Notes: generated from the sequence alone by a model not told the origin. Positions 6,510 through 16,742 are shown, counted from the stretch's first letter. The stretch: DNA of 64,000 nucleotides from Candidatus Saccharimonadota bacterium (GCA_017545505.1 JAFWNB010000003.1:1-64000); one strand, 5' to 3'. Numbers and translations are program-made.

Positions 6510-9398
6510 ATGCAAACAAGGAGAGGTAGGCTATTTTTATTAGTGGTATTTTTCTCTGCGACGCTAGCCTTTTTGACTAACTGCAAAGTTTTTGCCGAAG
6601 ACGAAATGAGTATCGAAATTTTACCTAATCCAGTAGAAATGGAATTATTACCAGGTCAAATCGGAGAAGAATCGCAGACTATTACAGCCTATACCTCAAA
6701 TGCCGCCGGATATACAATAAGATTCCGTACTGCAGGTCAAAGTAGTGCCTTGATAAACACCGATGACGATAGCTATACTATCCCGACTTTTTCTCTACCA
6801 AGCGGAGAGGAGAGTATCCCCGCAGACGAATTAACCGACGGTTACGGCTATAGTATAGATAACGGAGAAAACTTCTTACCAGTGCCAGAACCATCGTTAC
6901 ACGCAACAACATTATTCAAAACCACGACTGCCGGCGGAAACACCCACGATCTCACTTTTGAGGCAAAAATACCAATGAATACTGCGGCGGGAGTTTATGA
7001 AAATACATTCATAATAGAAATAGTAGCGAATTTGGAACCCTGTGCGCAGCAAAGCATTTGTTATTTTGGAAATGGTGATGACGGAACCGGTACGATGGAA
7101 GACCAAACGCCGGTAGCATCAAACGACGACGTAATGTTGAGGCCGAGCAATTTTTCAAAGCCTGGATATGGGTTTGTAGGATGGAATACCGAGATTGATG
7201 GGACTGGAACAACTTATGGGCCGAGCCAGACGATTACAGTGGGGGATTTGTCGGAGGAAGGATTGCAGTTATATGCTAAATGGGTGCAATCTGAAGGAGA
7301 TTTGCAAGGATGGAGAGGTTGCGAAACAATGAACGTTGGTGATGTGACGGCGCTCACGGATACGAGAGATGGCAATACTTATGCAGTGGCAAAATATGAG
7401 GATGGGAAGTGCTGGATGATGGAGAATTTGAGGCTTGATTTGTCGGATCCGGATGTGACGATTAGTGCACAAAATACTAATAAACCAACAAGTGATTTTA
7501 TGACGGCCGCGAATACACATCCAGCTTCGTCAAATACTTTTTGTTCTGGGAATAATGCTGGTTGTGTGGACAGAGTGCTTTATAATACCAATAATATAAA
7601 TCGTGAATTAACTCCGTCTTATAGTGCGAACAACTCTAGTAGTTCGTGGTATTCCTATGGAGCGTATTACAATTACTACACGGCAACGGCGGGGAATGGT
7701 GGGTATAGTTTAACTACGAGAGGTGCGCAAGTAAATGGTGATATTTGTCCGATGGGGTGGAGAATGCCTACAGCTTATACTAAGACCAATGATTTAGGGA
7801 ATCTTGATACGAAATATGGAGGTACTGGTACATCCCAAAGTGAAGAGCCTTTAGGTTCCGTGGCTTCGGAGCGATGGCGAGCTTATCCGCTTAATTATAT
7901 ATATAGTGGCGAATATAGAGATGGGGCTGGCTATAATAGAGGAAACTCAACTGGAATGAACTCTGCTAGTAACTACACTGCAACATCAACATACAATTTA
8001 TGGGTTAGAGCTGCTGGTGTAAGCATGACTGCCAATAATACATCGAAGTTACGTGGCCAGACGGTGCGTTGCTTGGCTAGAGATACTATAGACATAACAG
8101 GGAATGTTCATTATGAAGGCAATGGTGGGACTGGTACGGTAGCCGATCAAACGAATGTGAATTTCGCGACTGCTTTTGCTTCTAATAACCAATTTACGAG
8201 GGCAAATTATAAGTTCATGGGCTGGAATACTAATTCGAATGGGTCGGGTGTAGCTGTGTCAGAAGGAGGTGCACTTGACACAGCAGCGACTACACTGCAT
8301 CTTTCGGACGGCGATACGATGACACTTTATGCGATTTGGCAACCGATTTATCGTGTGGTGTATGCTGGTAATGGAGCGAATGCGGGGTCGATGGCGAGCG
8401 TGACGCAAGAGGATGTACCAAATAGCTTTAACTTGATAACTTCAAATTATTCGAAGATTGGATACGGATTTGCAGGGTGGAGTGCTGATGCGAATGCTGG
8501 AACTAAATTGCTAAACCATGAGTCCGTGACGGTGTATGGGCCAAATCAAGTAGTGAAGCTAAACAATACATTTACTAGTAATGCAGATGCAAATAATCAG
8601 ATTACGCTTTATGCGGTGTGGTTGCCGGCGGATACAACTGATACAATGCAAACATTTAGTAGCGCTCGTTGTGCTACTTTAAACACTGGAGAGTATTTGG
8701 CGCTTCGCGATGAACGAGATGGGGATGTGTATGCGGTGTCGAAACTAGCGGATGGACATTGCTGGATGACGGAGAATTTGAGACTGGATCCTTCGGCAGT
8801 GGCGTTTAGTACCGTTAATACGAATGGTCCGACTTCTAACTTTATCAATGAGGCACCTTTGTCGCAAGATTCTAATAGGCTTTGTAATACTGATAGCTCG
8901 GCTTGTATCGATCAGGTATTGTTTAATGCGAATGATATTAATAGAGGTAGCAGTATGACGCCTTCACCTAGTGATAACGGCACCATTTATTCCTGGTATA
9001 GTTATGGCGTGATGTATGGTTGGTACACTGCCACGGCGGGGAATGGCAATTATGATATGGCGAGTGGCAATGTGGCTGGGGATATCTGTCCAGCGGGATG
9101 GAGATTGCCGACCGGTGGTGGAAGTGGGGAATATGTGAGTTTAACGAATGCGGTGGGTGGAGCAAATAATATGGAAAAGAATAACAATTTGCTGGCATTT
9201 CCGAATAACTTTATCTATTCTGGTGATTACAATTATAATACTAGTGGCGGAAGAGGTACCTATGGTAGGTACTGGAGTGCGACGCCGAATGGCAAGGCGA
9301 AAGCATTCCGACTTGGAGTGGCGCAGTCTAACTGGGTGACGCCGGATGGTTCGTGGAACAAGTGGGATGCGTTTGCGGTGAGATGCATTGTGAAATGA
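6510..9398 (+). CDS. Large secreted surface protein with InlB repeats and two Fib_succ-type domains
   Basis: 962 residues. A signal peptide (basic MQTRRGR, hydrophobic core to about 29) precedes a beta-rich N-terminal module (about 30-175) shared with three other proteins in this window. Then come InlB-type repeats (GYGFVGWNTEIDGTG...LYAKW at about 217-258, two more near 545-700) and two paralogous domains of the Fibrobacter succinogenes major type. Each of these has RDGxxYAVxK, CWMxENLRLD, a Tyr/Ser-rich middle, ICPxGWRxPT and a final VRC. No sorting motif or C-terminal membrane anchor is present. TATAAT (6498-6503) ends 6 bases before the ATG. Base use shifts near 7.1 kb from A/C-rich to G/T-rich on this strand. 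Probably exported and involved in contact with a host cell; the function is inferred from domains only. Confidence 0.85.
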   Translation: MQTRRGRLFLLVVFFSATLAFLTNCKVFAEDEMSIEILPNPVEMELLPGQIGEESQTITAYTSNAAGYTIRFRTAGQSSALINTDDDSYTIPTFSLPSGEESIPADELTDGYGYSIDNGENFLPVPEPSLHATTLFKTTTAGGNTHDLTFEAKIPMNTAAGVYENTFIIEIVANLEPCAQQSICYFGNGDDGTGTMEDQTPVASNDDVMLRPSNFSKPGYGFVGWNTEIDGTGTTYGPSQTITVGDLSEEGLQLYAKWVQSEGDLQGWRGCETMNVGDVTALTDTRDGNTYAVAKYEDGKCWMMENLRLDLSDPDVTISAQNTNKPTSDFMTAANTHPASSNTFCSGNNAGCVDRVLYNTNNINRELTPSYSANNSSSSWYSYGAYYNYYTATAGNGGYSLTTRGAQVNGDICPMGWRMPTAYTKTNDLGNLDTKYGGTGTSQSEEPLGSVASERWRAYPLNYIYSGEYRDGAGYNRGNSTGMNSASNYTATSTYNLWVRAAGVSMTANNTSKLRGQTVRCLARDTIDITGNVHYEGNGGTGTVADQTNVNFATAFASNNQFTRANYKFMGWNTNSNGSGVAVSEGGALDTAATTLHLSDGDTMTLYAIWQPIYRVVYAGNGANAGSMASVTQEDVPNSFNLITSNYSKIGYGFAGWSADANAGTKLLNHESVTVYGPNQVVKLNNTFTSNADANNQITLYAVWLPADTTDTMQTFSSARCATLNTGEYLALRDERDGDVYAVSKLADGHCWMTENLRLDPSAVAFSTVNTNGPTSNFINEAPLSQDSNRLCNTDSSACIDQVLFNANDINRGSSMTPSPSDNGTIYSWYSYGVMYGWYTATAGNGNYDMASGNVAGDICPAGWRLPTGGGSGEYVSLTNAVGGANNMEKNNNLLAFPNNFIYSGDYNYNTSGGRGTYGRYWSATPNGKAKAFRLGVAQSNWVTPDGSWNKWDAFAVRCIVK

Positions 9399-9405
9399 GA
9401 ATAAA

Positions 9406-9657
9406 ATGAAAAGAGAATTAGTAATACATGGAATATATCGACATTTCAAAGGTAATTTATATATTGTGGAAGACGTAGCGATCGATTCAGAAACAGACGA
9501 ACACTTGGTATTATATAGGGCGCTTTATGGAAAAGGATTATTATATGCGAGACCTTTAAAGATGTTTCTTAGTCCAGTTGACAGTAATAAATATCCTAAC
9601 GCTAAACAAAAATGGCGATTCGAACTAATAGAAGGAAGTAAGCGTAATGAAGATTGA
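9406..9657 (+). CDS. DUF1653 family protein
   Basis: 83 residues. It matches the DUF1653 pattern: GIYRHFKGNLYIVEDVAIDSET, then a LVLYRALYG motif and ARPLKMF. The family forms a small beta-barrel of unknown function, often found beside nucleotide or RNA metabolism genes. Its end overlaps the start of the metallo-hydrolase by 11 bases, so the two are probably co-translated. There is no strong ribosome site. Confidence 0.88.
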   Translation: MKRELVIHGIYRHFKGNLYIVEDVAIDSETDEHLVLYRALYGKGLLYARPLKMFLSPVDSNKYPNAKQKWRFELIEGSKRNED

Positions 9658-10201
9658 ATACTTAGGACATGCATGTTTTCGGCTAGATAATGAGCTGGTA
9701 ATTGATCCATACAAAGATGGGTCTGTACCGGGACTTCCGCCACTGCGCATTAAAGCAGCCAAAACTATTTGTTCGCATAAACATGCGGACCATAGTGGTA
9801 GAGAGTGCGTAGAGCCAGCTAATAATACATGTGGTTTTGATATCCGCGAAGTGCCGAGTTTTCATGATGATGCCGGCGGAACCTTGCGTGGGCCAAATAC
9901 GATTTTTGTAATTACAAAGGGCGACGAAAAACTGGTACACCTAGGAGATTTGGGACATTTTCCAAATGACACCCAACTAGACGCGATTTCGGATGCGGAT
10001 TACTTATTGATTCCTGTAGGTGGATATTACACGATCGATGCGGAAATGGCGGCAAAAATTTGCGAAGCTTGTCGGCCAAAATGCATAATTCCGATGCATT
10101 ATCGGACGGCTAATTCTGGCTATGCCGAAATTGAGACCGTTGATAAATTCTTAGAACTAGCAAAAGAAAAAGGATTTCTTGACATCGTGAAAGTGATGTA
10201 A
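9647..10201 (+). CDS. MBL-fold metal-dependent hydrolase (UlaG-like)
   Basis: 184 residues, a compact metallo-beta-lactamase fold. The HxHxDH zinc motif is seen as SHKHADHSG (about 43-51). Further metal ligands are the His of VPSFHDD (about 74-80), the Asp of HLGDLGHFP (about 97-105) and the His of IPMHYRT near 150. Such short UlaG-like proteins hydrolyse small phosphate or lactone substrates; the substrate is unknown. Overlaps the DUF1653 gene and converges on the LiaF-like gene. Confidence 0.88.
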   Translation: MKIEYLGHACFRLDNELVIDPYKDGSVPGLPPLRIKAAKTICSHKHADHSGRECVEPANNTCGFDIREVPSFHDDAGGTLRGPNTIFVITKGDEKLVHLGDLGHFPNDTQLDAISDADYLLIPVGGYYTIDAEMAAKICEACRPKCIIPMHYRTANSGYAEIETVDKFLELAKEKGFLDIVKVM

Positions 10202-10208
10202 GGAAAAA

Positions 10209-10916
10209 TTATTTGGCCTTATCAGTAATCGTGACGCCGCCAAAACCGCCAGCTGCGTCGATATAGATTGTGTATTTACCTTTTTCGGAGGCGGATTTGC
10301 GGTCATCGGAAATACCGCCAAAAATGAAACCAGATTTAAGTTCGACTTTGACATCTTCTGGGACTTTGATATCAATCCCACCAAAGAGAGCAAAAGCCTT
10401 AATTACAGTGTCTTTTTCAAATTTGGCATTTCGAAGATCTAGATTAACGCCACCAAAGATAGCGGAGACGTTAGAACCGGTAAAGACTTCGTCTTTATAA
10501 ATGCGATCACTACCAGAAAAGGCGGCAAATTGAGAATCCATAGTTTTGCCATCTTTTGTAGCTTCGGCGACTTTCTTCGCGACTTCCTGGTCGTTTTTGC
10601 TATGAAAAATGCTTTTAATGATAATGGAGAGGCCGGCCGCAACAAGAAAGACTGCAAGAATCACTTTCCAAGCCACATCGTAGGAAAAGACGTCTTGAGC
10701 AGCCAAAAGCAAAATGACACCCACGGCGATAAAACCAAGACTCATAATTTTGTCTTTATCGGTGATAAGGCTGACGATACTTGGGATGATAATAAATAGA
10801 GTCCACCAGCCATCAAAAAAGATGTCAAGATTAAATAGTCCAAGGGCATTGCCGCCAAAAATAATGCCAAGGGCGATAATGGCGATACCCCAAATAATTG
10901 GTTTAATTTGTTTCAT
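10209..10916 (-). CDS. LiaF-like envelope-stress membrane protein
   Basis: 235 residues. Four hydrophobic segments in the first 105 residues (about 8-25, 37-53, 58-74, 82-100) are followed by a soluble C-terminal beta-domain with the repeated FGGVNLDLRNA / FGGIDIKVPEDVKVELKSGFIFGG pattern of LiaF/DUF2154 proteins. In Firmicutes LiaF damps a cell-envelope stress two-component system. A two-component pair lies 2.3 kb away here, but a link is only a guess. AAAGGAG lies before the ATG. Confidence 0.85.
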   Translation of the reverse strand: MKQIKPIIWGIAIIALGIIFGGNALGLFNLDIFFDGWWTLFIIIPSIVSLITDKDKIMSLGFIAVGVILLLAAQDVFSYDVAWKVILAVFLVAAGLSIIIKSIFHSKNDQEVAKKVAEATKDGKTMDSQFAAFSGSDRIYKDEVFTGSNVSAIFGGVNLDLRNAKFEKDTVIKAFALFGGIDIKVPEDVKVELKSGFIFGGISDDRKSASEKGKYTIYIDAAGGFGGVTITDKAK

Positions 10917-10950
10917 ATTAAGTGCTCCTTTAAAATGAATTATAACACAG

Positions 10951-12750
10951 TTATTTTTTATTAGCTAAGAGGCGTGGGCGGATGATGAAGATAAAGATCC
11001 CGATTGATAGAGCAGTAACGATTTCGCAAATCATCTCGGCATACGAAACGGCTATTTCGGTTTGCTGAATAGATGTATTTGCACCGCTATTCGGAACAAC
11101 AATATCTTCTTCGTCTTCCGGAATTAAATCTTTTAGATTTTTCATCATACTTTCGGGGATGTGGCCGATGACAAGGGCTTCGGCATTTTTGACTAGACTA
11201 TAAGTATAATAAAGTGAATAATCTTCACCGAAAGTTTCTTGAGTGTACTTGGCGTCTGCAATAATAAGTGGTGCCAAAGCTTTAACTAGGAGCGATAAGT
11301 TAGTTCTAATAGTCTCAAGCTCTTCTGGCGAAATAGGTGGATCTCCGCCAAGCATCGCTTGGTAATCGCTATATTGTCCTACGTAATTGGCGAGGTGTGC
11401 AACAAAATCGTCAACGTCAGCGTCGGTAGCGGTACCTTTGATGATTCTGACGAGTTCTTGATAGGGCGGGAAATTAGAAAGGGCTTCTTCTAAATCTTCG
11501 CCATATCCACCCGTCATTAAATCCATGAAGGCGTTGATTGCCACCATGTATGGCAAACCTTTTTCGGTGTCACTCAGAAAATCCGTAAACTCGGATTGTT
11601 GATCGAGATGCCTGGTTTGATACATTTTCATGAGTTCAGATAACGGAGCTTTAACTTCAGAATCGAAATATTCACGAGTGAGGCCGTTTTTATTGACGAA
11701 TGTAAGCCAATCGTCCATAAATTCGCGACCGTTTACAGTAGCAACTTCTTCAGTGAGGCCATCGTTATCTGAAAGAATGTTGATAGCCGTGGCAGGATTG
11801 GTAAGGTCGGCAATATTGACTACCGAAGTGGTAATGTTAAGATCGGCTGGGTGGATTTCTTCGTAAGTGCCGGTATTATAGAATCCCCACAGTTCTGGAA
11901 AAACATAGCCAAGTAACAAATCGTTACCATCTTTGACATCGTGAATATTAGTGTAGCCAGTTGCTACAGTGCTGGCTCTTGGTGCACCAAAGGTATAAAC
12001 ATAAAAATCGTCTGGTTCTATTTTGTAATTATTGATATTTTCGTTGATGGTTTTTGCAAACAAATCTATTACGGCGCCACCACGCGAATAACCAACTACC
12101 CATACTTTACAATTTGCAAGATTACGGCTCGACATGTATTGACTAAATCTATCTACGATAAAGCCAGCAGATTCAGAAAATCCGGCATGGTCGCCAGTCA
12201 TGCCGACATTAAAATTAGAAAGCCATTCGGTCATGTAATTGTAGTTACGAGGTGCGACTACCACTAATTCTTGGCCGCTGTTTAAGGTTTTTCGCGCAAT
12301 AGTAGTGCCCATAGAGTGACCATCGTCTTCCGAGGAAAGATCCCAACTTTGATAGTCAGAAAAACCGAGTTGATTTAGAAGGTCATAGAGCTTAGGATTA
12401 GGATTGGACGAGTCGTATGGATAGCCATCGTTCTGGTTTTCGTAGCCGGCAAGAGCAAGAGCATACGATACGGCGCGAAGTTTAGGGTGGTCACCAGGGG
12501 AGGGTTCTTCGAAATAAGAGTCACTGTAATTGATAGTACCAGTGGCGTCAAGCGCATCATAGACACTTTTCCATGGATTGTTTTCATCCTCGATAAAAGC
12601 ATAGTATGGGTAAGTAACCGTGATTTCATCTGAACTTGTCGCAAAAGCTCTGACTACGAACGAGCCGGATGAACTTACGGTAATAAGTCCAGCAATTAAA
12701 ATATATGTTATGGTTTTTAGTTGTGATTTAAAAAAATTAATAACTCGCAC
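10951..12750 (-). CDS. Secreted, membrane-anchored lipase-like alpha/beta hydrolase
   Basis: 599 residues from a GTG start at 12750 (GGAG 6 bases upstream). A signal peptide (hydrophobic about 13-37, ending AFA) is followed by an alpha/beta-hydrolase domain. The nucleophile elbow GYSRGG (GxSxG) lies at about 219-224, followed by VYTFGAPRAS, as in class-3 lipases. The next 250 residues are helical and unassigned. The C-terminus carries VPNSG, a hydrophobic segment (about 574-592) and a short basic tail, so the enzyme is held at the outer face of the membrane or wall. A lipid- or ester-degrading role at the host surface is plausible; the substrate is unknown. Confidence 0.82.
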   Translation of the reverse strand: MRVINFFKSQLKTITYILIAGLITVSSSGSFVVRAFATSSDEITVTYPYYAFIEDENNPWKSVYDALDATGTINYSDSYFEEPSPGDHPKLRAVSYALALAGYENQNDGYPYDSSNPNPKLYDLLNQLGFSDYQSWDLSSEDDGHSMGTTIARKTLNSGQELVVVAPRNYNYMTEWLSNFNVGMTGDHAGFSESAGFIVDRFSQYMSSRNLANCKVWVVGYSRGGAVIDLFAKTINENINNYKIEPDDFYVYTFGAPRASTVATGYTNIHDVKDGNDLLLGYVFPELWGFYNTGTYEEIHPADLNITTSVVNIADLTNPATAINILSDNDGLTEEVATVNGREFMDDWLTFVNKNGLTREYFDSEVKAPLSELMKMYQTRHLDQQSEFTDFLSDTEKGLPYMVAINAFMDLMTGGYGEDLEEALSNFPPYQELVRIIKGTATDADVDDFVAHLANYVGQYSDYQAMLGGDPPISPEELETIRTNLSLLVKALAPLIIADAKYTQETFGEDYSLYYTYSLVKNAEALVIGHIPESMMKNLKDLIPEDEEDIVVPNSGANTSIQQTEIAVSYAEMICEIVTALSIGIFIFIIRPRLLANKK

Positions 12751-12824
12751 CTCTACTCCTTTATGTTTTTATTATAGCATAAGTAAGTTGAGTGTGCGAG
12801 TTAATATTATTATTATTTTAACTA

Positions 12825-13112
12825 TTAAAGGCTATTGTCTTGTTCGTTATTTGACTTTTCGGACGGAGTTGTTGACTGGCTATCTTCGTCGCTTGGTTTA
12901 TCGGGTGGAGTACCACCTTGACCGCCACCAGGAATCTCGGGCGGAGTACCGCTCGGCATCTGCATTGATTGCCCATTGTTATCATCTCCGGCGAGTTTAA
13001 TATATGCGAAGAAGGCACCAGTTGAAATAACTGCACCAATCAAAACACCAATTGCAAAAATAATAATCCTTTCTTTTATGATGTCCTTCTTTTTGATATC
13101 TTCATTTTTCAT
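12825..13112 (-). CDS. Small membrane protein with Pro/Gly/Ser-rich outer tail
   Basis: 95 residues. A lysine-rich cytosolic start, one hydrophobic segment (about 17-41), then a low-complexity exterior rich in P, G, S, T and acids. No family recognised. AAAGGAG precedes the ATG. It is divergent from the response regulator, so it may be a target of that two-component system; this is inferred only from position. Confidence 0.7.
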   Translation of the reverse strand: MKNEDIKKKDIIKERIIIFAIGVLIGAVISTGAFFAYIKLAGDDNNGQSMQMPSGTPPEIPGGGQGGTPPDKPSDEDSQSTTPSEKSNNEQDNSL

Positions 13113-13251
13113 AATTACTCCTTTCAGTTATTTTGTAAAACAATTATCATTTTTAATACTGAAAAGAGCCTTAAAATTAAGCCAAGATTATTTTCAGTTT
13201 CATTTGAGTTTGAAAAGACAAAATTATATTATAATTTAAACAAGGAAAAAT

Positions 13252-13920
13252 ATGAGAATATTATATGTAGAAGATGCGACTTTTCTAGCTGAAGCCGTGA
13301 AGCATAATTTAGAAAAACAGGGGATCGCGGTTGATCTAGTAGGTGATGGCGAAGCAGGGTTAGAAAACGCAATGAGTGATATTTATGATTGCGTAGTGCT
13401 TGATATTATGTTGCCGAAATTATCTGGTACGGATATTTTAAAACGAATGCGTGAAAAGAATGTGCAAACGCCAGTAATTATGTTGTCAGCATTGTCGGAA
13501 GTGGAGACGAAGATTAGTCACTTGGATCATGGAGCGGATGATTATTTAGCCAAACCATTTAAAACCGCTGAACTGGTGGCCAGAATTAAGGCTTTAGTGC
13601 GTCGTCCAAAAATCATTGACAACAAGAATGTGACTTATGGTGATTTAGTACTGGATAAAACTAATGCAACCCTGAACGGCCAACAATTAACAGCGAAGGA
13701 AATTGAAATTATCAGTGAGTTAATGAAGACTCCGGACGTGCTAGTGAGCAAAGAACATTTACTGGCAAAAGTTTGGGGAGAAAATGGACTGGGCGAGGAT
13801 AATTATGTAGAATCCTATATGTCACGAATCCGCAAACTGTTAAAATCAGTTCATAGCAAAACTAGAATTGTGACCATTCGCGGTCTTGGGTATAAATTAA
13901 CGGGTAAAGAAAATGTTTAA
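13252..13920 (+). CDS. OmpR/PhoB-family response regulator
   Basis: 222 residues. The receiver domain (about 1-115) has the acidic pair in VEDAT, the phospho-acceptor Asp51 in VVLDIMLPKLSG, Ser/Thr in MLSALS and Lys in LAKPF. The winged-helix DNA-binding domain (about 125-218) ends IVTIRGLGYKL, typical of OmpR proteins. TATAAT-like boxes lie about 20 bases upstream and AAGGA precedes the ATG. The stop overlaps the kinase start by 8 bases, so the two are one operon. Confidence 0.96.
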   Translation: MRILYVEDATFLAEAVKHNLEKQGIAVDLVGDGEAGLENAMSDIYDCVVLDIMLPKLSGTDILKRMREKNVQTPVIMLSALSEVETKISHLDHGADDYLAKPFKTAELVARIKALVRRPKIIDNKNVTYGDLVLDKTNATLNGQQLTAKEIEIISELMKTPDVLVSKEHLLAKVWGENGLGEDNYVESYMSRIRKLLKSVHSKTRIVTIRGLGYKLTGKENV

Positions 13921-14866
13921 GAAATTACGCAACCGTATAATTATTATTACCATGGCTATCACAACTGTGGTTTTGGTGTTGTCTGGTGTTTTGATTATGC
14001 TGTTTTCGTCTGCCACGCGTCCAGAGCCTAGACCTATGTTAGAAATAAATATATCAAATTCAATGATTTACGACGATCAGGATTTAAAAGAATTTATTCA
14101 TAACGATAGGGAAGAAGGTAGCAGGCGCCTGTTGATTACATTATTGTGTGTTGGTGCCATTATTGAAGTGGCAGTTTTTCTGATTATCTACTATACTTCG
14201 CAGAAAATAATCGAGCCGGTCGAAGAGTCTTATGATAAGCAAAAGATATTTATCGCTAATGCGTCGCATGAGTTAAAGACACCGCTCGCGATTATCCAGG
14301 CTAATATGGAAGCGCTTGAAGTCGATAAGAGTAATGAGAAATGGAAGGATAATATTGAAACCGAGATTAGTCACGCTAATAAACTGGTGCTTGATTTATT
14401 ACAGCTTGCAAAAATGGACGCGGGGAGCGTTGACGCGACTAAACCTGAAGAAGTTGACTTGAAAAAGGAGATCGAAAAGCGAATAGAAATTTTTAAGCCA
14501 AAGTTTGCTGGGAAGATTAGTTTTGAGAATTCTACAAAAAATAGCGTCGTGCTTTTACCTAGACAAGATATTTTGCAGGTTTTAGATATTTTAATAGATA
14601 ATGCAACAAAGTACGGTAATAAGAAAGTAACAATTGATTCAAGTGATGGTAAAATCATTATTTCTAACGATGGTGCGAAAATTCCAAAAGACGAGTCGGA
14701 AAAAGTATTTGACAGGTTTTATCAGACAGACAAGACTAAAGAAGGTTCTGGGCTTGGGCTTGCAATTGCAAAGGCAATTTGTGAGCGAAATGGTTGGGGA
14801 ATTAAATGCGAAAGCGATAAACGATTGACTAGGTTTATTGTGGCTATCCATAGTTGCAATAAATAA
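13913..14866 (+). CDS. Membrane sensor histidine kinase
   Basis: 317 residues. TM1 (about 8-30), a short outer loop of about 40 residues with several prolines, and TM2 (about 73-95). No HAMP domain is obvious. The H-box NASHELKTPLAI (about 119-130) carries the phospho-accepting His. The N-box ILIDNATKYG and G-box GSGLGLAIAKAI are present, so the kinase is complete though short. The small outer loop suggests that it senses the membrane or envelope and not a bulky ligand. Confidence 0.95.
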   Translation: MFKKLRNRIIIITMAITTVVLVLSGVLIMLFSSATRPEPRPMLEINISNSMIYDDQDLKEFIHNDREEGSRRLLITLLCVGAIIEVAVFLIIYYTSQKIIEPVEESYDKQKIFIANASHELKTPLAIIQANMEALEVDKSNEKWKDNIETEISHANKLVLDLLQLAKMDAGSVDATKPEEVDLKKEIEKRIEIFKPKFAGKISFENSTKNSVVLLPRQDILQVLDILIDNATKYGNKKVTIDSSDGKIIISNDGAKIPKDESEKVFDRFYQTDKTKEGSGLGLAIAKAICERNGWGIKCESDKRLTRFIVAIHSCNK

Positions 14867-14902
14867 ACATGATATAATAGCGCTAAATAAAGAAAGGATT
14901 TT

Positions 14903-15160
14903 ATGGAACAAGCTATTTGTCAAAGTTGTGCGATGCCGCTAACGTCGGATGATATGTTTGGTACGAATGCGGATGGGAGCGTGAATAAAGATTATTGTAA
15001 GTGGTGTTATGATAAAGGTGAGTTTTTGGATAATTGTACGATGGAGGAATATATTGAGAAGTGCGCGCAGTTTGGCGAGCAGGCGGGGATGACGAATGAG
15101 CAGATGAAGGAGTATTGCACGAAGGTGTTCCCGACGCTGAAGAGGTGGAAGAAAGATTAG
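14903..15160 (+). CDS. Zinc-ribbon protein (Zn_ribbon_2 type)
   Basis: 85 residues. The CQSCAMPL knuckle (about 7-14) and CKWCYDKGEF (about 33-42) give four zinc-binding cysteines, followed by CTMEEYIEKC and a helical tail ending FPTLKRWKK. This matches the putative zinc-ribbon family with the MPLTSDDMFGTNADGS pattern, common in bacteria and of unknown role. AAAGGA precedes the ATG; TATAAT is about 20 bases further up. Confidence 0.88.
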   Translation: MEQAICQSCAMPLTSDDMFGTNADGSVNKDYCKWCYDKGEFLDNCTMEEYIEKCAQFGEQAGMTNEQMKEYCTKVFPTLKRWKKD

Positions 15161-15204
15161 CGCAACAAGTATTAAAAATGTACTTTCGGAGTTAGGATAA
15201 GAGT

Positions 15205-16461
15205 TTACTGATGTTTAACTTTTATTTCTTGCTCAGTCTTTTTTGCTAGAATCCATGCCACTATGGTGAATCCAATTATGATAACAGCAGGTATAGCGAT
15301 GTTTGTTGCTTTTGCACTACCACCATCGCTAGTAAAAGTGCCGGTGTTAGGAACTGGGACGTCGCCATCGTCTTCGCCGGATTTTTCTTCTACGATTTTG
15401 AAGGTGGCTTTGGCACTTCCTGAATCTGGTTCTGTGAAATATGCTTCAAAGGAATGCTCGCCTAGTGCGAGGGTGTTTAGAAAACTTGCTGGAAGAGTGA
15501 TAGTCTGGTTGTCTGGGTCTACCACGCAATCTGTACGCATGTCATGATACTCGCCATCAATGATGAGATTGCCTGTGCCGCAGAATGTTGTTACATCATT
15601 GTCGATTTTGAAGACTAATGGTTCTTCACTGCCGATGATATGTTCGCCACCGTCGCCTTCTAGTACTTCGTAAACTCGGCGGAAGGTTGCGTAGAAGGTT
15701 AAAGATTCTGTGCCGGGTGTTATTCTGAAGACATTGTCCTCTATCTGATCGGTGACTTCATGGCCGTCTAGTTCTAAATATACTAGTTCGTTGCCGGGTT
15801 CTGGTACGATTCCTACTTCTACATCAGTACCGCCAATGACGATGCTTGGCACATCCAGAGTACCGTTGCCCATAATGTATTTATAAACAGAAAGTTCGTG
15901 GCCGGCTCTTACGTAGGCGTCCATAGTGACGTCTCGGATCTCCTTGCCGGTTTCGGTGCCTTCATCGATAACGGCGAGGTCGAGGGTGACTGGCATATGT
16001 CGTTTCAAAACATCAACATCATCTTTTACCTCGAAGGTAACATAGATAAGAGTGTCACCAGCCTGAACATGGATGCCTTCGTCGCCGACAACATCATCGA
16101 TGCAACCTGGAATATTCCAATCGAATTCGCCGGTTGACATGGAGTAGCAGAGGTGGCTGATGCCAGATGAATAGTCCATCCAGCTCATGTAGTGATTCAA
16201 TTCTTCATCATCTTCACCGATGGGTGTGAAGTATCCGTGCATGGAATGGATGGTCATTTCGCGTGTCGCTTTTAGTCTTACGTCGACCAAGCGCTGGTCT
16301 GGTTCGGACGGGTCGATTTCGTCAAGATTGAGCGTGCCACCTTCTGCGGTGAAGTAGCTTTCAGCGGCGTGAGTTTGGGGGATATAAATGTGTGATGATA
16401 ATAATACTGCTAGCATGAGGCATGCTGCAATTTTTAAGAATTTGTTTTTATGTTTATCCAT
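15205..16461 (-). CDS. Secreted surface protein with C-terminal VPNTG-TM anchor
   Basis: 418 residues. A signal peptide (hydrophobic about 9-31, ending HAA) precedes a first beta-domain (about 35-165; the stretch DTLIYVTFEVKDD recalls cohesin-like folds, weak). Further Ig-like regions follow up to about 360. The C-terminus has VPNTGTF, a hydrophobic segment (about 389-407) and a lysine-rich tail, which looks like a variant sorting signal. AAAGGAG precedes the ATG and TATAAT lies about 40 bases upstream on this strand. No enzyme motif seen. Confidence 0.8.
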   Translation of the reverse strand: MDKHKNKFLKIAACLMLAVLLSSHIYIPQTHAAESYFTAEGGTLNLDEIDPSEPDQRLVDVRLKATREMTIHSMHGYFTPIGEDDEELNHYMSWMDYSSGISHLCYSMSTGEFDWNIPGCIDDVVGDEGIHVQAGDTLIYVTFEVKDDVDVLKRHMPVTLDLAVIDEGTETGKEIRDVTMDAYVRAGHELSVYKYIMGNGTLDVPSIVIGGTDVEVGIVPEPGNELVYLELDGHEVTDQIEDNVFRITPGTESLTFYATFRRVYEVLEGDGGEHIIGSEEPLVFKIDNDVTTFCGTGNLIIDGEYHDMRTDCVVDPDNQTITLPASFLNTLALGEHSFEAYFTEPDSGSAKATFKIVEEKSGEDDGDVPVPNTGTFTSDGGSAKATNIAIPAVIIIGFTIVAWILAKKTEQEIKVKHQ

Positions 16462-16742
16462 TGAGGCTCCTTTAATTTTTTTGTTTGACCTTGTGCTTGT
16501 TTTGATTATATCACAAAACGGTTGTGGTTTGCAAGAAAAAGTGAATGCTGGAGAGGTAAGGTGAAATGGGACTGTCTTAGTGATAATTACATCAGGGATA
16601 GCAGATTTTAAGAGGGTTTTTGTTGCTAAGATTTTGAGGTAATACGGATTATTTTACAAAAATGGTGTTTTATGATATTATAATAATGTTTTTGATTGGT
16701 GGAAGATCAAATGTACATTACAAGAAAGGTTGGTGATGATGA